8,005 bases of DNA from Pseudomonadota bacterium (GCA_023437755.1 JAEZFJ010000008.1:1-8005); one strand, 5' to 3'. Shown: positions 1 to 6,937, numbered from the stretch's first letter. Notes: generated from the letters alone by a model not told the origin. Made by a program: numbers and translations.

Positions 1-545
1 GCGGCACCCGGCACGATCATCGCCCAGTAAGTGTTGAGCAGGCCAAGCGTGCGCATCAGCCGGAACAGCGGGATAAGCAGCACGGCGCCGGAGAACATGT
101 TGACCGCAAGGAACATGCCCAGCAGCAGCCCGGAGCCCGAGAAGCTGAAGCGGGCGAAGGCGTAGGCGGCCGGCACGACAATGGCGACGACGATCAGCGT
201 CACCACGCTCGAGATGAAGAAGGAGTTGAAGATGTGCAGGCCCAGCGCTGGCACCGACGACCACATGGTGATGTAGGCATCGAACGAGCCGTTCTTGGGG
301 ATGAAGCTGTAGGGGGTGGAAAACAGCTGCGCGAGCGGCTTCAGCGAAACGAGGAAGCCTTCGATGAAGGGCGACAGCACAAAGAACAGGAACAGCGCGA
401 TGCCGGCATAGAGGCCCGCGATTTCATACCATTTGTAGCGGTCGATCATGGCCTTGGTCGAGCGAGCGCGCACCTTGCGCTTCGGCTTGACCAGGGCCGG
501 GCTGTCGACGGAGGCGACTTCCTGGGAGCGGGGGATATCGGTCAT
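1..545 (-). CDS. Carbohydrate ABC transporter permease, MalG/UgpE type (3' part off window)
   Basis: This is an inner-membrane subunit of a sugar-type ABC importer, pairing with the permease encoded just upstream. The visible 181 residues begin MTDIPRSQEV, followed by a basic cytoplasmic stretch (KPKRKVRARS, about residues 20-29). Hydrophobic segments follow at about 41-66, 106-130 and 137-162. The pattern of a first helix followed by a periplasmic loop with FSTPYSFIPK, then GLHIFNSFFISS and AYAFARFSF, is characteristic of MalG-like permeases (BPD_transp_1 domain). The EAA loop that contacts the ATPase would lie beyond the left edge and cannot be seen. The ATG overlaps the stop of the upstream permease gene (ATGA, 4 bases), which indicates translational coupling in one operon. 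The imported substrate cannot be read from the sequence; a mono- or oligosaccharide or polyol is the family expectation. Confidence 0.93.
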   Translation of the reverse strand, partial: MTDIPRSQEVASVDSPALVKPKRKVRARSTKAMIDRYKWYEIAGLYAGIALFLFFVLSPFIEGFLVSLKPLAQLFSTPYSFIPKNGSFDAYITMWSSVPALGLHIFNSFFISSVVTLIVVAIVVPAAYAFARFSFSGSGLLLGMFLAVNMFSGAVLLIPLFRLMRTLGLLNTYWAMIVPGA

Positions 546-1429
546 TTCGCTTCTCCCTGCGAAAGACGCCGCACGGCGCGGAAATAGACGATGCAGAAGG
601 CGGTGACGAACAGCGAGATGACCACCGCGCGGGCAGCGCCTTCGCCATATTTGCGCGAGCCGATCGCGGTCTTGTAGGTGTCGATGATCATCGTGGTGGT
701 CTGGCCGGACGGGCCGCCCTGGGTCAGGATCCAGATGATGTCAAAGGAGTTGAACGTCGCGATCAGCGACAGCAGGCTCATGGTGATGATGGCGGGCACC
801 ATCAGCGGCACGGTGATGCGGCGGAAGCGGTAGAACCGCCCTGCCCCGTCGGCCCACGCCGCTTCGTGCAGGTCACGCGGAATCGACTGCATGGCAGCAA
901 GGAAATAGATGGTCACCATGGGTACGCCGATCCACACGTCGGTGACGATGGTGGCCCAGAAGGCGGAGTCACCTTGTGCAAGGATCGGCCAGGGCTTGCT
1001 GATGATGCCGAAGTTCTGCAGCAGCCCGGAAATCATGCCGAACTGACCGTTATACATCCAGCCCCACATGAAGATGCCGATGGCCATCGGCACGATCCAG
1101 GGCGGCATGGTGAGGATGCGGAACAGCGCCTGGCCGGGAATGGCGGCGTTCAGCAGCACGGCCCCGAACATGCCGATCACCATCTTCAGCGACACCGAGA
1201 AGAAGGTCCAGACGAAGGTGCGGATGATCACTTCGGTGAAGTTGCCGGCGCCGAAGATGCGCTCGTAGTTGGCCCAGCCGATGAAATCGTGGTCGGGCCG
1301 GAGCGAGGCGTTGGTGAACGACAGCACCACCGTGTCGAACAGCGGATAGGCGACGATGGTCAGGATATAGAGGACGGCGGGAGCCAGCAGCGCGATTGCG
1401 AACAGGGTGGCGTTGCGGGTGCTGGTCAC
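542..1429 (-). CDS. Sugar ABC transporter permease, MalF/UgpA type
   Basis: This is an inner-membrane subunit of a carbohydrate ABC importer, 295 residues from a GTG start. I chose GTG at 1429-1427 because an AAGGAG ribosome site (1442-1437) sits 7 bases upstream, directly after the stop of the oxidoreductase gene. An ATG at 1468 would add 13 residues but overlap that gene by 26 bases and skip this site. Hydrophobic segments occur at about residues 7-37, 71-95, 103-130, 157-182, 210-230 and 265-285. The ATPase-contacting EAA loop is HEAAWADGAG at about 188-197, followed by ITVPLMVP. LTQGGP at about 235-240 is the usual C-terminal signature of the MalF/UgpA group. It lies between the oxidoreductase gene (13-base gap) and the second permease gene (4-base overlap). 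The periplasmic binding protein and ATPase are not in the window. Confidence 0.96.
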   Translation of the reverse strand: MTSTRNATLFAIALLAPAVLYILTIVAYPLFDTVVLSFTNASLRPDHDFIGWANYERIFGAGNFTEVIIRTFVWTFFSVSLKMVIGMFGAVLLNAAIPGQALFRILTMPPWIVPMAIGIFMWGWMYNGQFGMISGLLQNFGIISKPWPILAQGDSAFWATIVTDVWIGVPMVTIYFLAAMQSIPRDLHEAAWADGAGRFYRFRRITVPLMVPAIITMSLLSLIATFNSFDIIWILTQGGPSGQTTTMIIDTYKTAIGSRKYGEGAARAVVISLFVTAFCIVYFRAVRRLSQGEAK

Positions 1430-1436
1430 GGCGGGG

Positions 1437-1442
1437 CTCCTT
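1437..1442 (-). promoter_or_regulatory. Ribosome binding site deciding the GTG start of the MalF-type permease
   Basis: AAGGAG on the minus strand, spaced 7 bases from the GTG codon at 1429-1427 and abutting the TAG stop of the preceding gene. Its quality and position make the GTG much more likely than the ATG at 1468. Confidence 0.85.
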
Positions 1443-2597
1443 CTAGCTCGTCCGGCCCAGGGCAGCATCGAATTGCTGCCAGATGGGGGTCATGTCGATG
1501 ACCGATCGGGTGCGCATCGCCTGGTCCATGGAGAGGGCCAACAGCCCGGCCTCAAGTGCGTCGGTGACCGAGACCGGCAGCGGCGCGCCGTCGATGAGAT
1601 GCTTGAGAATGTCCTCTGCCATCTGCTCGTCGGCACCGTAATGCTGCGACAGGTCGGAGGTCTGGTAGGTCTTGTCGACCAGCCGCTCGGAGGTGCGGGC
1701 GTCGGTGACCTGGAAGTAGTTGCGGATGAAATCGCCCTCGGCCATGCCCTGGGCCCCGATCACGGCGAAGCGGCGGAAGTCGTGCGGGACGTTCAGATTG
1801 GTGTGGAAGCTGAGCGAGGCGCCGTTCTCGTATTCCACCAGCGCCTGCTGGAAATCGATGATGTCGCCGTCGCTGTCGAAGACCTTGTCCGCGCCCATCC
1901 AGCCGGAGGGCTTTCGGTGGTAGACCTCGAGGTCGTTGGCGCCGGCAGCCTGCGGGGCATTCTTGGGCACGAAGCTGCGCCGGCCACCGAAGCTCGAGAC
2001 ATAGCGCGGGCGGCAGCCCATGACGCCGTTGTAGAGGTCGAGGTCGTGGCAGCACTTTTCGAGCATGAAGCTGCCGGCATACTTCTGGTAGCGGCGCCAG
2101 TCGCGCATGAAGAAGGCGCCATGGTAGGGCGGAATGTGCTCGGAGGCCTCGATGGCAGTGATGTCGCCGAGCTTACCCTCGGCCTGAATGCGCCGGAGGT
2201 CGACATAAAGCGGGGCGTAGCGCAGGACGAGGCCGACCATGACGTTGTCGGAGCCGTACCGGGCCAGAAGCGCCGCCAGTTCCATCGTGTCCTCGATGGT
2301 GGTGACGACGGGCTTTTCGGCGAAGATCTTCAGCCCGCGCTCGAGCCCGGTGCGGATATGCTCGAGGTGGAGGTGATTGGGCGAGCCGACCATCAGCAGG
2401 TCGAGCTCTTCGGCATCGAGCATCGCCTCGAGGGTGTCATAGCTCTGGCCCACAGCGACACCGTGTTCCTGGGCGTAGGGAAGGCCGGCAGGATCATGAT
2501 CGACATAGGCGGCAACTGTGAAATCCGGATGCGCCAGCGAGAACACCCGCGCCAGATAGCCAAGCCGATAGCCGAGGCCGACGATGCCTACGCGCAT
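1443..2597 (-). CDS. Gfo/Idh/MocA family NAD(P)-dependent oxidoreductase
   Basis: A cytoplasmic dehydrogenase of 384 residues, the usual length for the family, which oxidises or epimerises sugars, inositols and related polyols. The N-terminal Rossmann fold (about 1-120) begins MRVGIVGLGYRLG, with the nucleotide-binding GLGYRLG glycines at 7, 9 and 13. The family EKP motif (94-96, with Lys95) is in AEKPV. The C-terminal domain carries EKCCHDLDLY at 180-189, where His184 and Asp187 match the conserved catalytic-site HxxD. The start is ATG at 2597-2595, preceded by a purine-rich AGGGAAC. It is the promoter-proximal gene of the leftward operon, so it probably acts on the substrate brought in by the ABC importer or on its first product. 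The exact sugar is not deducible: family members in such operons vary widely. Confidence 0.95.
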   Translation of the reverse strand: MRVGIVGLGYRLGYLARVFSLAHPDFTVAAYVDHDPAGLPYAQEHGVAVGQSYDTLEAMLDAEELDLLMVGSPNHLHLEHIRTGLERGLKIFAEKPVVTTIEDTMELAALLARYGSDNVMVGLVLRYAPLYVDLRRIQAEGKLGDITAIEASEHIPPYHGAFFMRDWRRYQKYAGSFMLEKCCHDLDLYNGVMGCRPRYVSSFGGRRSFVPKNAPQAAGANDLEVYHRKPSGWMGADKVFDSDGDIIDFQQALVEYENGASLSFHTNLNVPHDFRRFAVIGAQGMAEGDFIRNYFQVTDARTSERLVDKTYQTSDLSQHYGADEQMAEDILKHLIDGAPLPVSVTDALEAGLLALSMDQAMRTRSVIDMTPIWQQFDAALGRTS

Positions 2598-2648
2598 GAG
2601 TTCCCTATTCCCTGTCCGCCGCCAGCCTCTTTTCGGACCGGTCGGTTT

Positions 2649-2665
2649 TTGTAAACGATTTTCAA
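2649..2665. promoter_or_regulatory. Putative LacI-family operator
   Basis: TTGTAAACGATTTTCAA is an imperfect palindrome centred on G2657. Twelve of the sixteen flanking positions are symmetric (TTGnAAA / TTTnCAA), and it has the central CG step and AT-rich arms usual for LacI-family operators. It lies immediately downstream of, and touches, the -10 box of the leftward promoter, where a bound repressor would block transcription. Which regulator binds is not known. The LacI-type gene at the right edge is a candidate only by proximity; an off-window regulator next to the ABC operon is equally plausible. Confidence 0.5.
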
Positions 2666-2694
2666 GACTAGGATCGTTCCGGAGATGATGTCAA
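2665..2694 (-). promoter_or_regulatory. Putative sigma-70 type promoter of the leftward sugar operon
   Basis: On the minus strand a perfect TTGACA -35 box (2694-2689) is followed after 18 bases by TAGTCT (2670-2665), a weak -10 match (3 of 6). Predicted transcription start is near 2658, inside the palindromic operator. This leaves about 60 bases of leader before the oxidoreductase ATG. The -35 box is strong evidence; the -10 box is weak, as expected for a regulated promoter. Confidence 0.5.
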
Positions 2695-2873
2695 CACGAA
2701 TTCGCCGACACTTCAATACCAATCTAAGCCACCCTTTTTCGGTGCCCACAATCTGCGCGATACGGCTGTTTCGTAAGCACTTCCGGACAACAGATGCGGA
2801 TATGGGGTGTGGACAAGCGGCCGCTTCTGACGCACCATGTTGCAATTGGTATCCATCCTGCGGACCTGCCTCC

Positions 2874-2908
2874 GTTTCACCGCGCCAGCAGCGATGAAAA
2901 TGTGAAAC
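2874..2908. repeat. Inverted repeat upstream of the MFS gene
   Basis: GTTTCAC (2874-2880) and GTGAAAC (2902-2908) are perfect 7-base arms 21 bases apart, ending 25 bases before the MFS start codon. The right arm sits in ATGTGAAACAT (2900-2910), itself a short palindrome. It could be a regulator site for the rightward genes, but no family-specific consensus is recognised. Confidence 0.3.
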
Positions 2909-2933
2909 ATCCGTTCTTCTGTTCCGGCAGCCC

Positions 2934-4094
2934 ATGTTCACGCCCCAGCGCCTGGTCCTGTTGATGTTCTTTCTGCAGCCGGTGGCGTTCGGCTCGTGGC
3001 TGCCGCGAATTCCCGAGGTGCAGACAAGCCTTGAACTCGGGCCGGCCGCACTGGCGGTGGCGCTGCTGGGGCTGCCCTGCGGCACGCTGGTCACCCTGCC
3101 CTTTGCCGGCGGGATCGTCGCCCGAATCGGCGCCCGCGCCGCGATCCTTTGGGGTTTCTTGTTCTACTCGGCGGTGGTGGCGCTGCCGGCGCTCGCGCCC
3201 GACCCGACACTGCTGTTCCTGGCGCTGATGCTGGCGGGTTCTGCCATCTCCTTTGTCGAGCTCGGACTGAACGTGATGGCGGACCAGGTGGAGCGCGCCG
3301 GGGGCCAGCTGGTGATGAACACCGCCCACGGCTGCTGGTCGCTTGGCATCATGGCGGGGAGCCTGATGGGGTCGATGTTCGCGGCGGTGGGTCTGGCACC
3401 GTGGATCGCTATCCTGCTGGTGGCCGGGCTGGTGCTGCCGGTGGCACTGGTGGCCGGGCGAACCCTGCCGGTGCTGGATACGCCGGCCCAGAACAACGCT
3501 GAGCGCAAACGGGGGTGGAGCCCGCCGGGATGGGCGCTGATCGGCATTTGTTGCTTCGTCTTCGGCATCACCATGACCGAAGGGGCGATGGCGGACTGGT
3601 CGGCGATCTTTCTGCGCGACGCTCTCGGCGCCGGGAGCGGGCTGGTGGGGCTCGGCTATTCGTTGTTCGCGCTGATGGTGGCCGCTGGTCGGTTCGGTGG
3701 CGACGCCCTGAAGCGGCGGTTGGGAGCCGTGGCCACGGCGCGGCTCTGCGGGGCGCTGGCGGTGACCGGGGCAGTGATGCTGTATCTCGCGCCCAGCATC
3801 CCGCTGGCGCTCGTCGGCTTCGGGGTGATCGGCATCGGCGTCTCTGTCGGCTTCCCGCTGGCGGTGACAGCGGCAGCAGCGGTAGGTGACCGGCCGGCCT
3901 CGGCCAACCTTGCGGTGCTGAGCTTCGTAGCCCTGACCGGCTTTCTGATCGGGCCGCCACTGATCGGATTCGCCGCCGAACTCGGCGGTATTCGCCTTGG
4001 CGTCGCATGCCTCGTGCCGGTGTTGCTGGTGAGCCTGGCGCTGACCGGACGGCTGGCGCCGCGGCCAAAGACTTCCCCTGCTCCTGGAGTGTGA
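2934..4094 (+). CDS. MFS transporter, YbjJ-like
   Basis: A 386-residue inner-membrane protein with about twelve hydrophobic segments in two halves. The halves are joined by a polar loop at about residues 183-198 (TPAQNNAERKRGW). Features of the YbjJ-type subgroup of the major facilitator superfamily are visible: GSWLPRIPEVQ near the N-terminus (20-30), ELGLNVMADQVER (109-121), MNTAHGCWSLG (128-138) at the end of the fourth-fifth helix region, and TEGAMADWSAIFL (215-227) in the second half. The subgroup has no well-defined substrate; sugars and small organic molecules have been suggested for relatives. The ATG at 2934 has no strong ribosome site, but an in-frame stop at 2895 limits any extension. 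The next gene begins 2 bases after its stop, so the two are co-transcribed and their products probably handle the same compound or its product. Confidence 0.92.
   Translation: MFTPQRLVLLMFFLQPVAFGSWLPRIPEVQTSLELGPAALAVALLGLPCGTLVTLPFAGGIVARIGARAAILWGFLFYSAVVALPALAPDPTLLFLALMLAGSAISFVELGLNVMADQVERAGGQLVMNTAHGCWSLGIMAGSLMGSMFAAVGLAPWIAILLVAGLVLPVALVAGRTLPVLDTPAQNNAERKRGWSPPGWALIGICCFVFGITMTEGAMADWSAIFLRDALGAGSGLVGLGYSLFALMVAAGRFGGDALKRRLGAVATARLCGALAVTGAVMLYLAPSIPLALVGFGVIGIGVSVGFPLAVTAAAAVGDRPASANLAVLSFVALTGFLIGPPLIGFAAELGGIRLGVACLVPVLLVSLALTGRLAPRPKTSPAPGV
4086..4089 (+). promoter_or_regulatory. Ribosome binding site deciding the start of the MlrC-type gene
   Basis: GGAG, spaced 7 bases from ATG at 4097, inside the last codons of the MFS gene. 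It supports ATG 4097 over an ATG at 4007 that would add 30 low-similarity residues and overlap the MFS gene by 88 bases. Confidence 0.8.
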
Positions 4095-4096
4095 CG

Positions 4097-5527
4097 ATGC
4101 GGATCGCCGTTGCCGGCCTGCATACCGAATGCAGCACCTATAATCCGGTTCTGGCGCGGGAGGCGGATTTCCGCGTCCTGCGTGGACCCATGATGCTGAA
4201 GGACCCTTATTTCGACTTCCTGACGCACTTTCCGGCCGATTTTGTCACCATCCTGCATGCCCGGGCCATCGCCGGCGGACCGGTGGAGCGCGGGATTTAC
4301 GAGACGTGGAAGGCGGAGATTCTCGAGGGATTGCGCGCCGCCTTGCCGCTGGACGGCGTTTATCTCGCCATGCATGGGGCCATGTTCGTCGATGGCATGT
4401 TCGATGCGGAAGGCGATTTCATTGCGGCGGTGCGCGAGGTGGTCGGACCGGAGGTGCTGATTGCAGCGAGCTATGATCTCCATGGCAACATCAGCCAGCG
4501 CATCATCGACAATCTCGACATCTTCTCGACCTACCGGACTGCGCCCCATATCGACGTGCCGGACACGATGCGGCGGGCGGTGACCATGCTGGTTCGGGCG
4601 CTGAACCGGGGCGAGCGGCCGATGCTCGCCTGGGCGCCGGTGCCGGTGCTGCTGCCGGGCGAGCGCACCTCAACGCAGGACGAACCGGCCCGGAGCTTCT
4701 ATGCCCAGCTCCATGCCGTCGAAGAGCCGAGCGGCATCTGGGATGCCTCCTTCCAGGTGGGCTATGTGTGGGCGGACGAGCCCCGCGCCACCGCCTGCGC
4801 CGTGGTCACCGGCACCAACAAACAAGCGATGACGGCTGCGGCGAAGCACCTGGCGCAGGATTATTGGGACCGGCGCGGCGGCTTCGTGTTCGGCACGACG
4901 ACCGGTTCGATCGAGGAGTGTGTCGAGTGGGCGGTCGCGTCCGAGACGGCGCCGGTGGTGCTGGCGGAATCGGGAGACAACCCGACCGGCGGCGGTGTCG
5001 GCGACCGCGCGGAGGTGCTGGCGGAGCTGTTGCGGCGCACCGCGGAGGGTGTGGTGTTCGCCGGCGTTGCCGACAAGGCAGCGACCGAGACGGCTTATGA
5101 GGCTGGGGTTGGCGCAAAGGTGCATCTCAGGATCGGTGGATCACTCGATCCCTCCAGCACGCGGGTCGAGGCAGAAGCCGAGGTGGTGTTCCTGCTGGAG
5201 GTGGCGGAGCCGCGGCTGCTTGAGGCGGTGGTGCGGATCGAAGGCGTGGAACTGGTGCTGACGGCGCGGCGGCGGCCCTTCCACAACATCGCCGACTTCA
5301 CCCGGCTGGGGCTCGATCCCCGCACCGCCAAGATCGTGGTGGTGAAGTCGGGCTATCTGTCGCCCGATCTTGGACCCATCGCCAATCCGAGCCTGATGGC
5401 GCTCTCGCCGGGTGTGGTGGATCAGTTCGTCGAGCGGCTGGTGCGGGAGCACAAGAGCGAGCCGCAGTACCCGTTCGACAAGGACTTCGACTTCGCGCCG
5501 GAGGTTCGGTGGTCGGCGCGGGCGTAA
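4097..5527 (+). CDS. M81 family metallopeptidase (MlrC-like)
   Basis: A probably cytoplasmic, zinc-dependent hydrolase of 476 residues from ATG 4097. The protein begins MRIAVAGLHTECSTYNP, the family's conserved N-terminus. The N-terminal M81 domain spans about 1-290 and includes AMHGAMFVDG (91-100), SYDLHGN (125-131, Asp127 and His129) and APHIDVPDT (149-157, His151). These Asp/His residues together with Glu11 are the likely metal ligands. The C-terminal MlrC_C domain begins at ESGDNPTGGG (291-300). The founding member, MlrC, cleaves linearised microcystin. Most relatives in proteobacteria lie beside transporter genes and have unknown substrates, so a microcystin role must not be assumed here. 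It starts 2 bases after the MFS gene and is followed by a transporter of another family. No signal peptide is seen. An alternative reading is a hydrolase of an unusual amide or small peptide. Confidence 0.94.
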   Translation: MRIAVAGLHTECSTYNPVLAREADFRVLRGPMMLKDPYFDFLTHFPADFVTILHARAIAGGPVERGIYETWKAEILEGLRAALPLDGVYLAMHGAMFVDGMFDAEGDFIAAVREVVGPEVLIAASYDLHGNISQRIIDNLDIFSTYRTAPHIDVPDTMRRAVTMLVRALNRGERPMLAWAPVPVLLPGERTSTQDEPARSFYAQLHAVEEPSGIWDASFQVGYVWADEPRATACAVVTGTNKQAMTAAAKHLAQDYWDRRGGFVFGTTTGSIEECVEWAVASETAPVVLAESGDNPTGGGVGDRAEVLAELLRRTAEGVVFAGVADKAATETAYEAGVGAKVHLRIGGSLDPSSTRVEAEAEVVFLLEVAEPRLLEAVVRIEGVELVLTARRRPFHNIADFTRLGLDPRTAKIVVVKSGYLSPDLGPIANPSLMALSPGVVDQFVERLVREHKSEPQYPFDKDFDFAPEVRWSARA

Positions 5528-5536
5528 CGCGCCCGC
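5518..5536 (+). other. GC stem-loop spanning the stop codon of the MlrC-type gene
   Basis: GCGGGCG (5518-5524) and CGCCCGC (5530-5536) form a perfect 7-bp stem around a 5-base loop holding the TAA stop. No T-run follows, so it is not a standard intrinsic terminator. It could protect the 3' end or slow polymerase, or be a by-product of high GC content. Confidence 0.35.
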
Positions 5537-5593
5537 CTGCGCAAGACCTGCTGGTGAGTTCGTGCAGCCACGAGCCCGGCCGAGCCTGCGCTT

Positions 5594-5620
5594 CTCGGGG
5601 GCAGCATCTTGCCCCTCGAG
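5594..5620 (+). other. Stem-loop in the spacer between the MlrC-type and EamA-type genes
   Basis: Arms CTCGGGGGCA (5594-5603) and TGCCCCTCGAG (5610-5620) can form a 10-bp stem with one bulged T and a 6-base loop. No T-run follows. In the 199-base spacer (5528-5726) it is the most stable structure I see. It could be a processing or attenuation element, or part of a dispersed palindromic repeat: CTCAGGACGAGG at 5624-5635 recalls the ends of such elements in Hyphomicrobiales, a weak inference from memory. No gene is seen in the spacer. Confidence 0.4.
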
Positions 5621-5726
5621 TGGCTCAGGACGAGGACTATGGCAGCCCAGCCTGCTGTCGCCACCCTTGCGTCCTGTCTCGCCACAAGGCATCCATCCCT
5701 TCCCGCCTCCCGTGAGTTCGCCCGCC

Positions 5727-6614
5727 ATGACCCAGCACAAGATCGGCTCCGGCATTGCGCTGGCGGCGAGTGGAATCGTGGTGCTGGTGGCGATGGATTC
5801 TTCGGCCAAGGCCCTCGGCGAAACCCTGACTACCTTCCAGATCGTGTTCGTGCGGTGCCTCGGGGCGGCGCTGTGGCTGGCGCTGTTCGTCGCCGTCACG
5901 CGGGGAGAGTGGCCACGCCGAAGCAATTTTGCGCGGCAGTTGCTGCGAGCGGTGATGCTGGTGGTCACGGCCGGCATGTTCTTCTACGCGGTGCCGCGGC
6001 TGCCGCTGGCGGTGGTCGGCGCGCTTGGCATGACGGCGCCACTTTATGTGACGCTGATCGGCGCGGTGGTGTTCCGCGAACGGATTCGCCCGGCCGCGTG
6101 GCTCGGGCTGGCGCTCGGGGCGATGGGTAGTGCCGTAATCATCTTCGGCGGCGGGGCGATGGTGGCGGGTTGGAGCGGCGGCGACCCTCTGGCGTGGCTC
6201 GCCGCTATGCTGGCCCCGCTCAGCTATGCTGTGACGCTGGTGATCCTCAAGCATCATTCCGAGCGCGAGGCGCCGGCAGCGTTGACGATGGCCCAGACGT
6301 TTCTGGCGGCGCTGCTGGTGCTGCCGCTGGCGGCACAGGACATGGTGGTTCCCACAGGCTGGTCTGCAGTGCTGACCGTGCTGATCGGCATCCTCGGTGC
6401 AGCCGGCTTCCTGCTGCTGATCAATGGCCTCAAGCGCCTGCCAGTCACCGTGTTCGCAGTGATCGACTATTCCGGACTGCTCTGGGCCGGGGTGTTCGGC
6501 TTCGTGTTTTTCGGGGAAGTGCCTGGCCCCCAACTCTGGATCGGAGGGGCGCTGATCATTTCGGCCTGCGTGTTGGCCGCCCACATCGCAAGACCTGCAA
6601 GCCCGCAGGTCTGA
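5727..6614 (+). CDS. DMT superfamily permease, EamA domains
   Basis: A 295-residue inner-membrane protein with about ten hydrophobic segments arranged as two EamA repeats (about 10-140 and 155-288). Diagnostic points are the FQIVFVRCLGAA segment in repeat 1, MTAPLYVTLIGAVVFRERI (102-120) with the conserved Glu at the cytoplasmic end, and DYSGLLWAGVFGFVFFGE (247-264) in repeat 2. Family members often export amino acids, nucleobase derivatives or other metabolites, but the substrate cannot be told. ATG 5727 is chosen because similarity to the family begins here. The ribosome site is poor, the frame stays open far upstream, and an in-frame GTG at 5712 would add five residues. Transcription may continue from the MlrC-type gene across a 199-base spacer, or start in it. 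Confidence 0.9.
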   Translation: MTQHKIGSGIALAASGIVVLVAMDSSAKALGETLTTFQIVFVRCLGAALWLALFVAVTRGEWPRRSNFARQLLRAVMLVVTAGMFFYAVPRLPLAVVGALGMTAPLYVTLIGAVVFRERIRPAAWLGLALGAMGSAVIIFGGGAMVAGWSGGDPLAWLAAMLAPLSYAVTLVILKHHSEREAPAALTMAQTFLAALLVLPLAAQDMVVPTGWSAVLTVLIGILGAAGFLLLINGLKRLPVTVFAVIDYSGLLWAGVFGFVFFGEVPGPQLWIGGALIISACVLAAHIARPASPQV

Positions 6615-6622
6615 CAGTCAGC

Positions 6623-6658
6623 CGAAGCCGCTCAGGCGGCGGCTTCGCTGTTGTTGTT
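6623..6658 (+). terminator. Probable intrinsic terminator after the EamA-type gene
   Basis: CGAAGCCGC (6623-6631) and GCGGCTTCG (6639-6647) give a perfect 9-bp stem with a 7-base loop, followed by the T-rich CTGTTGTTGTT. It begins 8 bases after the permease stop. It overlaps the last codons of the convergent small gene, so it could also hinder read-through into that gene's antisense strand. The tail is interrupted by G, so efficiency is uncertain. Confidence 0.6.
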
Positions 6659-6856
6659 CAAGGCGCGCGCGACGGCGGCCGTGGCGAGATCGACCGACGG
6701 GAAGTGCTGGCCATCGATGGCGAAGGCCGGCAGCTTCACGGCGACGAAACGGTAGCCGCCTTCGGCCGGGACGACGACGCCCTGCGGCTCACCCGAGACT
6801 TCGATGACAATCGGCCGCTGTGCTGGGGCCCTGTTGAGACTGCGTTCCTGCATCAT
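6632..6856 (-). CDS. Small protein of unknown function (74 residues)
   Basis: I do not recognise a named family. The protein begins MMQERSLNRAPAQRP and has a compact middle with alternating hydrophobic and polar residues: PIVIEVSGEPQGVVVPAE (15-32) and GYRFVAVKLPAFAIDGQ (34-50). This predicts a few beta strands and then a helix at about 53-67 (SVDLATAAVARAL), with an Asn/Ala-rich end. There is no signal peptide or membrane segment, so it is presumably cytoplasmic. The ATG at 6856 has GGAG 6 bases upstream (6866-6863). An upstream GTG at 6913 would give 93 residues but lacks a ribosome site. Well-formed codon usage and the ribosome site support a real gene. It is convergent with the EamA gene, and its stop lies within the terminator stem. 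Confidence 0.75.
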   Translation of the reverse strand: MMQERSLNRAPAQRPIVIEVSGEPQGVVVPAEGGYRFVAVKLPAFAIDGQHFPSVDLATAAVARALNNNSEAAA

Positions 6857-6937
6857 GAGACGCTCCGGTGGTGCGTCGGGGGCGGTGAATCGGCGGAGGC
6901 AAAAGCCTCGCACCGGACCGTCCGGCCACGCTGGGTT

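Larger units (their letters stand above)
2598..2933. other. Divergent intergenic region (336 bases)
   Basis: It separates the leftward sugar operon from the rightward MFS gene and is visibly more AT-rich than the flanking genes. It holds the leftward promoter and putative operator described separately. It also has two copies of ATACCAAT in inverted orientation (2716-2723 and 2845-2852) and an inverted repeat GTTTCAC (2874-2880) / GTGAAAC (2902-2908) close to the MFS start. I see no convincing small gene: the short open frames in either direction have no good ribosome site and unusual composition. I could not identify a clear -35/-10 pair for the MFS gene. Confidence 0.7.

Noticed and set aside
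1407..2654. 415-codon plus-strand frame opposite the oxidoreductase gene
   Set aside because: The minus strand encodes an oxidoreductase with all the diagnostic motifs. The plus-strand translation is Val/Gly/Glu/Asp-rich with no domain and is a codon-bias shadow.
2685..2897. 70-codon plus-strand small gene in the divergent region
   Set aside because: No ribosome site, composition unlike its neighbours, and overlap with the leftward promoter.
4007..4096. 30-residue N-terminal extension of the MlrC-type protein
   Set aside because: It overlaps the MFS gene, has no ribosome site, and the conserved family start MRIAVAGLHTE begins at 4097 with a good GGAG.
4097..5527. Microcystin degradation gene cluster
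   Set aside because: Only an MlrC-type protein is present. No MlrA-like membrane protease or MlrB-like serine hydrolase is nearby, and the MFS protein is of the YbjJ type. The M81 family is much broader than microcystin degradation.
5412..5726. 105-residue N-terminal extension of the EamA-type protein
   Set aside because: It overlaps the MlrC-type gene in another frame, is Arg/Ser/Pro-rich and not membrane-like. The family match begins at 5727.
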